A stretch of DNA of 16,221 bases from Candidatus Gastranaerophilales bacterium HUM_12 (GCA_002102825.1 DABJ01000033.1:14270-30490); one strand, 5' to 3'. Shown: positions 1 through 7,684, counted from the stretch's first letter. Translations and numbers: made by a program. The notes: generated by a model from the letters alone, not told the origin.

Positions 1-33
1 CAATCAATTTTATATTTCTAATTAAAGCTAAGC

Positions 34-1446
34 TTATGCCTTTTTAGAATCTTTTTTATATTCATCAACTGCAAGTATTGTACAGATGATTAAACAAATT
101 ACTCCTGATGCTAACCAGAAATAAATCGCTCCGTCCCAGTTTTGAACACCGTTTTTGCCAAGTTTATCAACCAAGAATCCAGTACCTGTAGCTGATAAAA
201 ATGCTCCGATATAACCAAATGTTCCTGTGAAACCGGAAGCTGCAGATGCTACTTTTTTAGAGCTTGATTCAACTGCACAAAGTCCACCAATCATCATTTG
301 AGGTCCATAAGTGAAAGCTCCAAGCAAACCGATGATTACGTAGTTCAATGCAGGGATTGTGTTGAATTTCAAAGCAATAACGGCACAAATTACACCAACC
401 AAGTATAACAAGTTAACCGGTGCTCTTTTCCCTTTGAACAATTTATCTGAAATTAAACCTGCACAAACTGTTCCGCAAATACCAACAAGTGGTAATGACG
501 CAATCATGTTTGTTGCATCTTCAAGTTTGATGTTTTTAGCATTTTTCAAATACATAATCATCCAGTCTTCAGCACCAAATCTGATGATATAAACAAAGAT
601 ATATGCAATTGCTAACAACCAAAGAGTTCTGTTACACAAAACATATTTTTTAAAGATTTGAACATAAGACATTTCGTCTTCTTCTTTTTTCTCTTCTGCT
701 GATTTTTCTTTAACCGGTTCATTTCGGTAAACTTCAACATCTGGAAGTCCGAGAGACTGAGGTCTATCACGTAATCTGTCAAATAACCACAATGCAGTGA
801 TTACTGCCAAAATCCCAGGAACTAAAAATGCTGCTCTCCAACCAAAGTGAGCTGCAATGTGACCTGCTAAAATAAAGCTTAAAAATGTACCTGTTTGGTG
901 AGAACATGACCATAAAGACCATTTTGTTCCACGTTCTGAATTTGAATACCAATAAGTCAAACTCTTTGCAACAGCAGGAAATCCGGCTGATTGGAACCAA
1001 CCGCTAACACCCCATAAAAATGCCAATGTCCATAATAGAACCATTGCTGACATCTTGGCACTTAGCCCTAAAATACTTACAAAATTCGGTGCTAAGGCAA
1101 ATAAAATATTTGCAATTGCTGTCATTAAAAGTGCTGTTGGGAAGAATTTCCTGACGTCTGAACCGTCAGCCAAAACTCCGTTTACAAATTTACCAATACC
1201 ATAAGTTAGGTATAGTGAACTTCCTAACAAACCTAACTCAGTAGCGGAATAATGAAATTCTTCCATAATTCCGGGAAGTGCTACTGCAATGTTCTTTTTA
1301 CATAAGTAAAAAATAGTGTAACCGATAAAACATGCGTAGAAAATTCTTAAACGCCAATGTTTATACATTGAATCAACTTTTTCTTGATCCTGTATCGCTT
1401 CTGCAATTGGAGGCTCTTTAAAAAATGCCCCTAATTTCTTCAACAT
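34..1446 (-). CDS. MFS transporter, organophosphate:phosphate antiporter type (GlpT/UhpT/PgtP-like)
   Basis: A 470-residue inner-membrane protein with about 12 hydrophobic segments and a charged, Lys/Glu-rich central loop at residues about 235-260, the usual two-bundle MFS layout. Family signs are a GPQMMIG stretch at 381-387, ESSSKKVA at 393-400 and GFTGTFGY at 405-412, all typical of the GlpT/UhpT/UhpC group. Such carriers exchange a phosphorylated metabolite (glycerol-3-phosphate, hexose phosphates or phosphoglycerates) for inorganic phosphate; the substrate cannot be read from the sequence. The TM1 motif normally ending Arg-Lys-Asn appears as Lys50-Lys51-Asn52, while the TM7 arginine (Arg289) is kept. 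The ATG at 1446 follows a strong ribosome-binding site (GGAGAGG, 7 bases upstream). It starts 13 bases after the exonuclease stop, so both are likely co-transcribed. Confidence 0.85.
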   Translation of the reverse strand: MLKKLGAFFKEPPIAEAIQDQEKVDSMYKHWRLRIFYACFIGYTIFYLCKKNIAVALPGIMEEFHYSATELGLLGSSLYLTYGIGKFVNGVLADGSDVRKFFPTALLMTAIANILFALAPNFVSILGLSAKMSAMVLLWTLAFLWGVSGWFQSAGFPAVAKSLTYWYSNSERGTKWSLWSCSHQTGTFLSFILAGHIAAHFGWRAAFLVPGILAVITALWLFDRLRDRPQSLGLPDVEVYRNEPVKEKSAEEKKEEDEMSYVQIFKKYVLCNRTLWLLAIAYIFVYIIRFGAEDWMIMYLKNAKNIKLEDATNMIASLPLVGICGTVCAGLISDKLFKGKRAPVNLLYLVGVICAVIALKFNTIPALNYVIIGLLGAFTYGPQMMIGGLCAVESSSKKVASAASGFTGTFGYIGAFLSATGTGFLVDKLGKNGVQNWDGAIYFWLASGVICLIICTILAVDEYKKDSKKA

Positions 1447-1459
1447 AATTTTTCCTCTC

Positions 1460-2377
1460 CTATTTATTATTTCTAATCACTTGAATATTTCTTGTTTCTG
1501 TTAATTCTTGCCTTGCATTTTTGATGATTTCTCTTTTTTCTTCATCTAAGCTGTGACCGTGAACTAATCTATCAATAAAACCTGTATTTAACTTCGTCGC
1601 TTTTTCTAAAGCTCCGATTTCTTCCAAAATTGGCTTGATTGTATTGAAATCGTATCCGAAAGATTGTTTTGAGTTATAAATTAACGTATCTCCTTCTTGA
1701 GAAGTTATCGGTTGTCCGCCTTGTTCAAAATATAACTTGAATACGGATTTTAAGTCTTGTAATTCAGATTGTAGAGTTGTAACGGTTTGTTGAATTCTTA
1801 AAAATCTTTCAAATAAATATTCAACATTTTCTAGTTGTTTATTTTCCCAATCATATTTTTGTAAGAATAGTTTTTTTAATTTTGGGTATGCAAGAGCAAG
1901 TCCCATTGTATCCCCCATTGCTCTGTGGTGGTCTTTAAGTTCAACATTGAATTTTTCCGTCAAGGCATTTAACCCGTGAGCATCAAGTTCCGGGTAAACT
2001 TCTTTGAACATTTGTTGAGTATCAATTCTTTCATTTTTGATTTCTTCACCGGTTACTCTTTTTGATGCTTCATTGATAAATGTATAATCAAAGATTGCAT
2101 TGTGAGCAACAATTGGGTAATCTCCAATGAATTCCAAAATTTTTGGCATTGCTTCTGCTTCTGTTGGGGCATCTGCAACCATATCCGGAGTGATTCCGTG
2201 AATTGCTATACTTGATTTTCTAATATGTTGTTCCGGATTAATAAGGGTTTGGAATTCGTCTTTAATTTTTCCATTTTCAAGGCGAAGAGCTGCGAACTCA
2301 ACCATCTTTTCCCTAGTGTAATCCAACCCTGTAGTTTCTGTATCTAAAACTATCTCTATTACTTTTTTTCTTGCCAT
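1460..2377 (-). CDS. DnaQ-like DEDDh 3'-5' exonuclease
   Basis: A 305-residue protein whose first 170 residues form an RNase T/DnaQ-type exonuclease domain. The five DEDDh residues are visible: Asp12 and Glu14 in DTETTG, Asp97 in the FDYTF motif, and His151 and Asp156 in HRAMGD. This family removes nucleotides from DNA 3' ends using two metal ions, as the epsilon proofreading subunit of DNA polymerase III or as a free exonuclease. Residues about 175-305 are an extension with a predicted helical or coiled part (about 195-220) and no family I recognise; it is longer than a minimal epsilon subunit. The start at 2377 has AGGA 7 bases upstream and lies about 22 bases from a good extended -10 box. 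Whether it is the replicative proofreader is uncertain. Confidence 0.85.
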   Translation of the reverse strand: MARKKVIEIVLDTETTGLDYTREKMVEFAALRLENGKIKDEFQTLINPEQHIRKSSIAIHGITPDMVADAPTEAEAMPKILEFIGDYPIVAHNAIFDYTFINEASKRVTGEEIKNERIDTQQMFKEVYPELDAHGLNALTEKFNVELKDHHRAMGDTMGLALAYPKLKKLFLQKYDWENKQLENVEYLFERFLRIQQTVTTLQSELQDLKSVFKLYFEQGGQPITSQEGDTLIYNSKQSFGYDFNTIKPILEEIGALEKATKLNTGFIDRLVHGHSLDEEKREIIKNARQELTETRNIQVIRNNK

Positions 2378-2405
2378 TTATTTGTCCTAATTAGTGCTTA
2401 TGTAG

Positions 2406-2414
2406 ATAATAGCA
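2406..2414 (-). promoter_or_regulatory. Extended -10 promoter element for the exonuclease/transporter pair
   Basis: On the minus strand this reads TGC-TATTAT, an extended -10 box, preceded by a T-run. The predicted transcript start is near 2399, giving a leader of about 22 bases with an AGGA ribosome-binding site. The wider sequence TTTTTGTGCTA..ATCTA is shared exactly with the element upstream of lptC (16096-16104). Confidence 0.5.
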
Positions 2415-2429
2415 CAAAAATTTTTTCCG

Positions 2430-2438
2430 TGTTAGAAT
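2430..2438 (+). promoter_or_regulatory. Extended -10 promoter element for thioredoxin
   Basis: TGT-TAGAAT forms an extended -10 box on the plus strand, with no convincing -35 hexamer. It lies 33 bases before the thioredoxin ATG and is back to back with the divergent exonuclease promoter, so the two share less than 40 bases of control DNA. Confidence 0.45.
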
Positions 2439-2471
2439 GTGAAGAGTTAGTTAACTTATGGGGAGAAATTT

Positions 2472-2795
2472 ATGGGAAATGTTATTGAAATAAACGATGA
2501 AAATTTTGAACACGAAGTTGTAAAATCAGACATTCCTGTGTTGGTCGATTTTTGGGCTACTTGGTGTGGGCCTTGCAGAAAATTAGGACCTGTAATTGAT
2601 GAAATTTCTGAATCTTATAACGGTAAAGTTAAATTTGTAAAAGTTAATGTTGAAGATAATACAGAAACTGCAAAAACTTATTCAATAAGCGGATTACCAA
2701 GTTTGTTAGTCTTCAAGGCTGGAGAAGCCGTTGAGAGAATGACCGGTTTGATGCCAAAATCAACAATTGTTTCAAATATTGAAAAACATATATAG
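2472..2795 (+). CDS. trxA: Thioredoxin
   Basis: A 107-residue single-domain cytoplasmic thioredoxin of normal family length. The redox-active WCGPC motif is at residues 31-35 (Cys32, Cys35), the buried Asp26 lies in VDFWA, and the cis-proline is Pro76 in GLPSLL. It would reduce protein disulfides using electrons from thioredoxin reductase, which is not encoded here. The ATG at 2472 is preceded by GGGGAG at 6-7 bases. It is a single-gene unit with its own promoter and is divergent from the exonuclease gene. Several thioredoxin paralogues can exist in one genome, so trxA is used in the family sense. Confidence 0.95.
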   Translation: MGNVIEINDENFEHEVVKSDIPVLVDFWATWCGPCRKLGPVIDEISESYNGKVKFVKVNVEDNTETAKTYSISGLPSLLVFKAGEAVERMTGLMPKSTIVSNIEKHI

Positions 2796-2957
2796 ACTGA
2801 AAAGTTCATAAGATACTCTGCACGTAGTCTTGTATCCGGCAATGGTGTGCTTAGTGAGTGGTCAAATGGCTCAGGTTATCAGGTGTTTTCAAACTTTCGA
2901 GTACAAAAATTATGTCACTGGGTGGAATGTGTAATTTTGTCTACGAAAAGATGTAAA
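2796..2957. ncRNA. Candidate structured RNA between convergent genes
   Basis: This 162-base gap between the thioredoxin stop and the stop of the large minus-strand gene has no plausible open frame. Positions about 2806-2895 are clearly richer in G and C than the flanks, which in an AT-rich genome often marks a folded RNA. Visible pairings are GATAC/GTATC (about 2812-2836), GAGT/GCTC around 2857-2873, and a long hairpin at 2901-2944. A possible plus-strand promoter, TTGTTT with a 16-base spacer to TATATA, lies at 2767-2794 in the thioredoxin tail. No Rfam family is recognised and the strand is undecided; it may simply be the 3' untranslated regions of both genes. Confidence 0.3.
2901..2944. 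terminator. Long hairpin, possible bidirectional transcription stop
   Basis: Arms GTACAAAAATTA (2901-2912) and TAATTTTGTCTAC (2932-2944) pair over about 12 positions with two single-base bulges. An inner CAC/GTG stem encloses a GGGTGG-containing loop. It sits where transcripts from two convergent genes meet. The canonical U-run is missing on both strands, so an ordinary intrinsic terminator is not certain. Confidence 0.35.
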
Positions 2958-5900
2958 TTAACCTTTTGAAGAAGCTGAAACACCTTGAACTTTCTTTCTC
3001 TTCTTTTTAGATTCAATAATGCTATCCATATTGAATCTTGAAAGTTTTCTGTCTGCTTTATCATCTGTTTGTGTATTTGATTTTACATCAGCATTTGTAG
3101 TTGCAGAAGCTCCCAACAATGTTGGATCATTAGTAAATTCTCCGGATTGAGTATTATTTTCAACAATTGCAGTTTCTAAAGCAGTTTGATTTGCAATTTT
3201 TTCTGTATCAATTACTTTATCTTCATTTTCTTCAGGGGTATTAAATGCAATAGCGGATTGAGTATTTAATTCTTGTTGAGATTGCATTTGAATTGGTTGT
3301 TGTTGATTATCGTTTTGTTGTGCTTGGATTTGAACATCTTGATTTTCAGTTGAAGATGTTGAAGTTTTTGTCTTATTTGAAGCGTTTTTGTTATTTAAAT
3401 TAAAGCTAAATGTACGAGTTCTTCTTTTTTTATTTGTTAATTCTTTTGTTGCGGCTTTAATTCTCTTATCAGCATCTTTTTGTTCTGATTTAGATGTTTT
3501 CATAATTGATTTAGCAACTGTTGTAGTAGCTTTTGCAACTCCACTGGTTAAAAGTGCTGCTTCTCCTGTCAATTGAGAAGTTACACCACCAACGGTTTCT
3601 AAAGTTCCTTGTTTTACAAGTCCTGTACCAATAACAGTTTTTGCAACACCGACAGCATGTGTAGCAGGGTTTGGTAATAAAACTGCACCCTCGGTAATCA
3701 GTAGTGAGCCAATGCCTGCATGAGCAGCTCCCAATACTCTGGTTCCAAGTCCAACAACTACTGCATTTGTAGAAACGTCAATCAAATTTGAGTTACTTTT
3801 TTCGTGAGATGAAATTAGATTATTCAAACTTGTTGAATCTTTTTTAAATACATTTAGTTGTCGAATATTGTTATTAATAGATTTTTCAAGACCTGCAGTA
3901 ACATCATTTTGTGCTGAAACAGGATTTGCAATTGATTGAACGGTTGCAGATACACTGTTTTCAGTTTTTTTATCATCTTCTTCTTGAATAGATAATGTTT
4001 TTGCAGCATCTTTTTCAATAGATTTTACAAGACCTTGGCTTTTTTTATTTTGTTGCTCAACTTTAGAATCTTTTTTATCAAGGTTTGAAGCTGCTATGTT
4101 CAAATCTTGAGTTGCAGAAAGTGTTTGTATTGTTGAACGGACAGCATTTGCAAAGCTGAAACTTGGATCTAGTGTATTTTGATTTTCTTGATTATTATTT
4201 TGGTCGTCATTTTTTTGAGATGGATTATTCGGAACTAAGTTTTTTGGATTTGGAATTAATCCTTGAACATTTGCTCCAACTGTTTTTGCAACTTCTCCAA
4301 CAACTTCTCCAACAACTGAAACATTAGAAATAGCTAATTCTGTTGTAGCTCCAACTGCTTGAGTGATGTTTTTCAACTCATTCATTCCTGCTTTTGCAAC
4401 GATGGTACCTTGTTTTACTGCACTTTTAACAACACTCATTGTGTCACTTACAACAGTCAATGGTAGTGAAGCAGCTAGAGCGGTAGTTGTTGCAGCAACA
4501 CCGTTTGTAAATTCTAATGAGCCTTGGACAATAAGTTTGTTACCTGTTTTTATCATGTTCAAACCTTTTGTAGCAGTTAGAGGGTTTGATAATAGGGCAG
4601 AGCCTGTAGCAACCAGAGTTGTTCCAGCGGCTGTTGTAACAATACTTTTTTCTGTTGTTCCAATACCAATAAATGTTGCTTTTGAAATATTAACAATATG
4701 TTTTGCGTTATTTAAAATCAATTGTGCATTTTCTTCAGCAAGAGATTTTACTGTTTTTTGAACGTTATTAATTGAATTTTTACCCGTTGTAAATGCGATA
4801 TTAAGACCTTTTTCAATCTTTTTATTTTGAGATTCAATAATGTTTAAACCGCTAACAATTTCAAGTTGTTTAAACATATTGTCTTGTGCTTTTGTATTTT
4901 GTTGAGCATTTTGGTTGTTTGACAATGATTGAATTGGTGATTGTTGTGCTTGAGGTTGAACTGCACTTTGTTGAGCAATTTGTTGTTGAGGGTCTTCTTC
5001 CTCGGGTTGAATATTTGGATTTGCCGCTTCTGTTTGAAGTTTTTCAAGTTCGGATAACAAAGTTGCTTGTTCTTGTGCATTTTTAGCATAAGTACTTTCT
5101 GCTTTTGCAACTTCTTGGTTAACTTTTTGTACATCTTTTTGACTTTTGATGCTTTGTTTTTGCAAATCTTTATTCGTTTTATCAGTGTTTTCTTGACCTT
5201 TTATAATATCATTTGTGGTTTGTTCAGTTACTTCAGTAGCTTTTCTTGCATTTTGATACGTAAATTCAAGACTTAAATCTTTGCTGTCTTCTTCGTTTGT
5301 TGATGTATTATCTTCAATGTTATTTGTATTTTCAGTTTTGTTGTTATCAACAGCAGGATTATTGTTTTCGGCAGTTTTTTCTGTATTATCTGTTTTGTTT
5401 TCTTCTTCGGTATTTTGAGCAACAACTGTAGCTTGTTTTGTTTCAACAACATTTGATGTATAAGCATTTGCAAACATTGTAATATCTGCAGAAGAATGGA
5501 GTTCTGCAATTTCGTTGTTAGAAGTTTCTGTTAAATCTTTACCTGTTTCAATTGCGATTTTTTCAATTGATGAACCTGTTATGCCATATAATACATCAGA
5601 TAAAAGTCCCATATTAGAATATACAACACCACTTGTTGGGTGAGTTTGTTGCATTTCGTGGTAATTTTTATTAAGGTTAGAGAGGTCTTTGCCTGCTTGA
5701 ACTGCATCATCTGCAATTGTTTCATTTTCAGTGACTTTTGTTTCTAGCAAATTCATAGATGATAACAAATTATCCAATTCTTTAGAATTAACTTCAATTT
5801 CTTTCATTGAAGAAGAACTTTTGTTACCTAGCATTTTGCTTAATTCTTGATATCTTGATTGTTCAGCTTCAGATAATTGACCGCTTTTTGCTTTTTTATC

Positions 5901-6542
5901 AAGCTTTTTCCATTCATTAGTCAAATTTGAAATTTCATTCATTGATTTTTGGTATGAATTGTTATTTTCATTTTTGATTTCTAAAGCTCTGCCTTTATTT
6001 TTGTTATATTCTTCTGTAACTGATTGAGTATTCTTTTCGGCTTCTGTTGCTTTCATAATACTTTGTTTTGCTTTTGTTTGTAAGCTATTTAAATCAAAAT
6101 CACCAACAAGTTCTTCTGTTGAAGAATTGTCATCAATTGCAGAAGTTGTAGAAATTACTTCGTAAGCCGTAACATCTGATTCTTGTTGAGCATGAGCCCA
6201 AAGTAAAACCTCTTGCGGAATTTTTACACCGCTATTTTCCATTTGAATAATTTCTTCGTAAGAATATCCGGCCCATTTAGAATCTTTAATCGGGCATTTG
6301 CTGGTGTTTTTAGAATAAGCAGCTTTAAAAGCTGCACCTAATTCTTCTTTGTACCAAGAACTTGCAGCATCTAGATAATATTCATCAGAATATTTGCTAC
6401 CGTAATTCGCTTTTAATTGGATTGCAGTATTTACGATTCTATCATTGTAACCTGCAGTTAATTTGGCATCAATAGTTACACCTGCAGTACTGTTATTAGT
6501 ACCGCTTGTTGTGAATTTTGGTTCTTTTCTAGTAACTTTCAT
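2958..6542 (-). CDS. Large coiled-coil/low-complexity protein with duplicated Gly/Ala-rich modules, unknown function
   Basis: A 1,194-residue protein of no family I recognise, with a single cysteine (Cys83) and no N-terminal signal peptide. Residues 1-135 look globular (Tyr/Trp/Lys-rich, ending in a helix with QQESD at 119-123). Residues 150-300 and 430-505 are long charged helices, probably coiled coils; 365-425, 510-555, 765-795 and 1050-1110 are Asn/Gln/Thr-rich and likely disordered. Two hydrophobic, small-residue modules (about 625-765 and 920-1015) share a pattern spaced identically 305 residues apart: LL.NP, then G, then QG.LE, then GV. They could insert in or lie on a membrane, but this is inference. 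The C-terminus is basic (KKKRKK at 1179-1184). The ATG at 6542 has AAGGG close upstream. Alternatives include an exported structural or effector-like protein. Confidence 0.75.
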   Translation of the reverse strand: MKVTRKEPKFTTSGTNNSTAGVTIDAKLTAGYNDRIVNTAIQLKANYGSKYSDEYYLDAASSWYKEELGAAFKAAYSKNTSKCPIKDSKWAGYSYEEIIQMENSGVKIPQEVLLWAHAQQESDVTAYEVISTTSAIDDNSSTEELVGDFDLNSLQTKAKQSIMKATEAEKNTQSVTEEYNKNKGRALEIKNENNNSYQKSMNEISNLTNEWKKLDKKAKSGQLSEAEQSRYQELSKMLGNKSSSSMKEIEVNSKELDNLLSSMNLLETKVTENETIADDAVQAGKDLSNLNKNYHEMQQTHPTSGVVYSNMGLLSDVLYGITGSSIEKIAIETGKDLTETSNNEIAELHSSADITMFANAYTSNVVETKQATVVAQNTEEENKTDNTEKTAENNNPAVDNNKTENTNNIEDNTSTNEEDSKDLSLEFTYQNARKATEVTEQTTNDIIKGQENTDKTNKDLQKQSIKSQKDVQKVNQEVAKAESTYAKNAQEQATLLSELEKLQTEAANPNIQPEEEDPQQQIAQQSAVQPQAQQSPIQSLSNNQNAQQNTKAQDNMFKQLEIVSGLNIIESQNKKIEKGLNIAFTTGKNSINNVQKTVKSLAEENAQLILNNAKHIVNISKATFIGIGTTEKSIVTTAAGTTLVATGSALLSNPLTATKGLNMIKTGNKLIVQGSLEFTNGVAATTTALAASLPLTVVSDTMSVVKSAVKQGTIVAKAGMNELKNITQAVGATTELAISNVSVVGEVVGEVAKTVGANVQGLIPNPKNLVPNNPSQKNDDQNNNQENQNTLDPSFSFANAVRSTIQTLSATQDLNIAASNLDKKDSKVEQQNKKSQGLVKSIEKDAAKTLSIQEEDDKKTENSVSATVQSIANPVSAQNDVTAGLEKSINNNIRQLNVFKKDSTSLNNLISSHEKSNSNLIDVSTNAVVVGLGTRVLGAAHAGIGSLLITEGAVLLPNPATHAVGVAKTVIGTGLVKQGTLETVGGVTSQLTGEAALLTSGVAKATTTVAKSIMKTSKSEQKDADKRIKAATKELTNKKRRTRTFSFNLNNKNASNKTKTSTSSTENQDVQIQAQQNDNQQQPIQMQSQQELNTQSAIAFNTPEENEDKVIDTEKIANQTALETAIVENNTQSGEFTNDPTLLGASATTNADVKSNTQTDDKADRKLSRFNMDSIIESKKKRKKVQGVSASSKG
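3558..3701 (-). repeat. Gly/Ala hydrophobic module, copy 2 (within the large protein)
   Basis: This encodes residues 948-995. It aligns without gaps to copy 1 at an offset of 305 residues. Identical positions include L955/L956, N958, P959, G964, Q978, G979, L981, E982 and the GV pair at about 986-987. Confidence 0.6.
4473..4616 (-). repeat. Gly/Ala hydrophobic module, copy 1 (within the large protein)
   Basis: This encodes residues 643-690. Conserved positions shared with copy 2 are G647, L650, L651, N653, P654, G660, Q673, G674, L676, E677 and the GV pair at about 681-682. The copies have diverged at DNA level, so the duplication is old and the pattern is probably kept by selection. Confidence 0.6.
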
Positions 6543-6615
6543 TGCCCTTTTTATCCTTTTTAAAGATATACATATAGTTTTATCGGTATTTTTAGGTAAA
6601 TCTTTAATAATTTCG

Positions 6616-6638
6616 AAATTAGCATTAACAAATTGTTA
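6616..6638 (-). promoter_or_regulatory. Candidate promoter with palindromic operator for the large coiled-coil gene
   Basis: The minus strand reads TGC-TAATTT (6616-6624), a weak extended -10 box resembling those upstream of the exonuclease and lptC genes, with a predicted leader of about 66 bases. Directly upstream, 6626-6638 is a perfect palindrome, TAACAA-A-TTGTTA, which fills the spacer between -10 and -35. This is a classic repressor position. It could also act on the divergent bioB promoter, whose -35 lies 55 bases away. The spacing does not match the usual BirA operator. Confidence 0.35.
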
Positions 6639-6692
6639 CACGAAAATAGAATAATAAAACATGTAGATCAACTATTATAAAAGGAGTAATAT

Positions 6693-6721
6693 TTGACATC
6701 AATTTATATGTGACATAATAT
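6693..6721 (+). promoter_or_regulatory. Candidate promoter for bioB
   Basis: A perfect TTGACA -35 hexamer at 6693-6698 is followed after 17 bases by TAATAT (6716-6721); an alternative CATAAT lies two bases earlier. The transcript would begin near 6728, about 20 bases before the ATG, leaving just enough leader for the ribosome-binding site. Confidence 0.55.
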
Positions 6722-6748
6722 TTTCTTATACAAAAAGGGGTGGAAAAT

Positions 6749-7684
6749 ATGAATAGCACGGAGAAAAAAGTTTATACAAAAGAAGAATTATTAGCATTTT
6801 ATAATTTACCATTAGAAGATTTGCTGAAAGAATCATCTAAATATATGTCAAATAATATTGAGTTCTGTTCTCTTATCAACGCAAGGAATGGCAAATGTTC
6901 TCAAAATTGTAAATACTGTGCACAAAGTTCTCACTATTGTACAAATATTGAATCCTATCCCCTTGTTAGTATTGATGAAGTTAAAAAAGTTGCAAATGAG
7001 GCTAAGGCAAATCATGTTTCTCGTTTTGCAATTGTTACTAGTGGCAAAACTCCTGATGAGGGACGCGATTTTAAGATTGAACTTGATATGATTAAAGAAA
7101 TCAATAAAATTGACGGACTTAAATCTTGTGCTTCAATTGGAATTTTGAATGAAGAACAGGCAAAACAATTGGCTCAAGTCGGATTAAAAAGATTTCACCA
7201 TAATATCAACACTTGTCGTTCATATTATCCGGAAGTTTGCACAACTCATTCTTGGGAAGATAGATTAAACACATGCAAACTTGTAAAAAAATACGGTATG
7301 GAACTTTGCTGTGGTGTAATTTTGGGTATGGGTGAATCTGTTGAACAAAGAATTGAAATGGCTATGGAATTAGCTGAAATTGAACCTGATTCAATTCCGA
7401 TAAATATTTTGATGCCAATACCGGAAACACCTTTTGAAAATTACCATGATAAAATTGATGAAGAAAATGTTTTAAGAACGATGGCTGTATTTAAAATTGC
7501 AAATCCGAATGCCGTTGTTCGTTTTTGCGGCGGAAGAATGAGATTGTCTCAAGAAAATCAAGAACTGGCTTTGAACACCTGTGTTGAGGGTATTTTAATC
7601 GGAAACTACCTTACAACAGTTGGTCGTGAGCCTCATGAAGATATTGAAACGGTTAAAAATTTAGGCAAAAATCTTTTACATTAA
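6749..7684 (+). CDS. bioB: Biotin synthase
   Basis: A 311-residue radical S-adenosylmethionine enzyme of normal family length that inserts sulfur into dethiobiotin, the last step of biotin synthesis. The [4Fe-4S] ligands are Cys50, Cys54 and Cys57 in CSQNCKYC. The [2Fe-2S] ligands correspond to Cys127, Cys187 or Cys188, and Arg263 in FCGGRMRL; Cys156 and Cys164 lie in the usual substrate-region motif NTCRSYYPEVCTTHSWEDRL. Other family motifs are TSGKTP and GMGES. I start at the ATG (6749) because AGGGG/GGGGTGG lies just upstream; a GTG at 6740 would place the start inside that ribosome-binding site. No other biotin genes are adjacent. The gene may be co-transcribed with the downstream gene 63 bases away, but that gene has its own good ribosome-binding site. 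Confidence 0.95.
   Translation: MNSTEKKVYTKEELLAFYNLPLEDLLKESSKYMSNNIEFCSLINARNGKCSQNCKYCAQSSHYCTNIESYPLVSIDEVKKVANEAKANHVSRFAIVTSGKTPDEGRDFKIELDMIKEINKIDGLKSCASIGILNEEQAKQLAQVGLKRFHHNINTCRSYYPEVCTTHSWEDRLNTCKLVKKYGMELCCGVILGMGESVEQRIEMAMELAEIEPDSIPINILMPIPETPFENYHDKIDEENVLRTMAVFKIANPNAVVRFCGGRMRLSQENQELALNTCVEGILIGNYLTTVGREPHEDIETVKNLGKNLLH

Noticed and set aside
4363..4761. Plus-strand open frame of 132 codons inside the large coiled-coil gene
   Set aside because: It is antisense to the conserved hydrophobic module, has no ribosome-binding site, and its Val/Ala-rich product mirrors the sense coding bias.
3000..5000. Large protein as a type III translocator or phage tape-measure protein
   Set aside because: Hydrophobic modules with coiled coils recall both, but no secretion or phage structural genes are nearby.
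4844..5134. Minus-strand alternate-frame open frame of 96 codons
   Set aside because: It is an out-of-frame shadow of the N/Q-rich segment; its Lys/Asn/Gln composition follows from the repetitive A-rich codons.
6150..6240. Lysozyme-like helix (IPQEVLLWAHAQQESD) near residue 115 of the large protein
   Set aside because: The helix resembles the start of a lytic transglycosylase, but none of the later motifs of that fold follows.
6660..6740. BirA operator upstream of bioB
   Set aside because: No paired GTAAAC-type half-sites with 14-16 base spacing were found.
6740..6748. GTG start for bioB
   Set aside because: The GTG is part of the GGGGTGG ribosome-binding site for the ATG at 6749.
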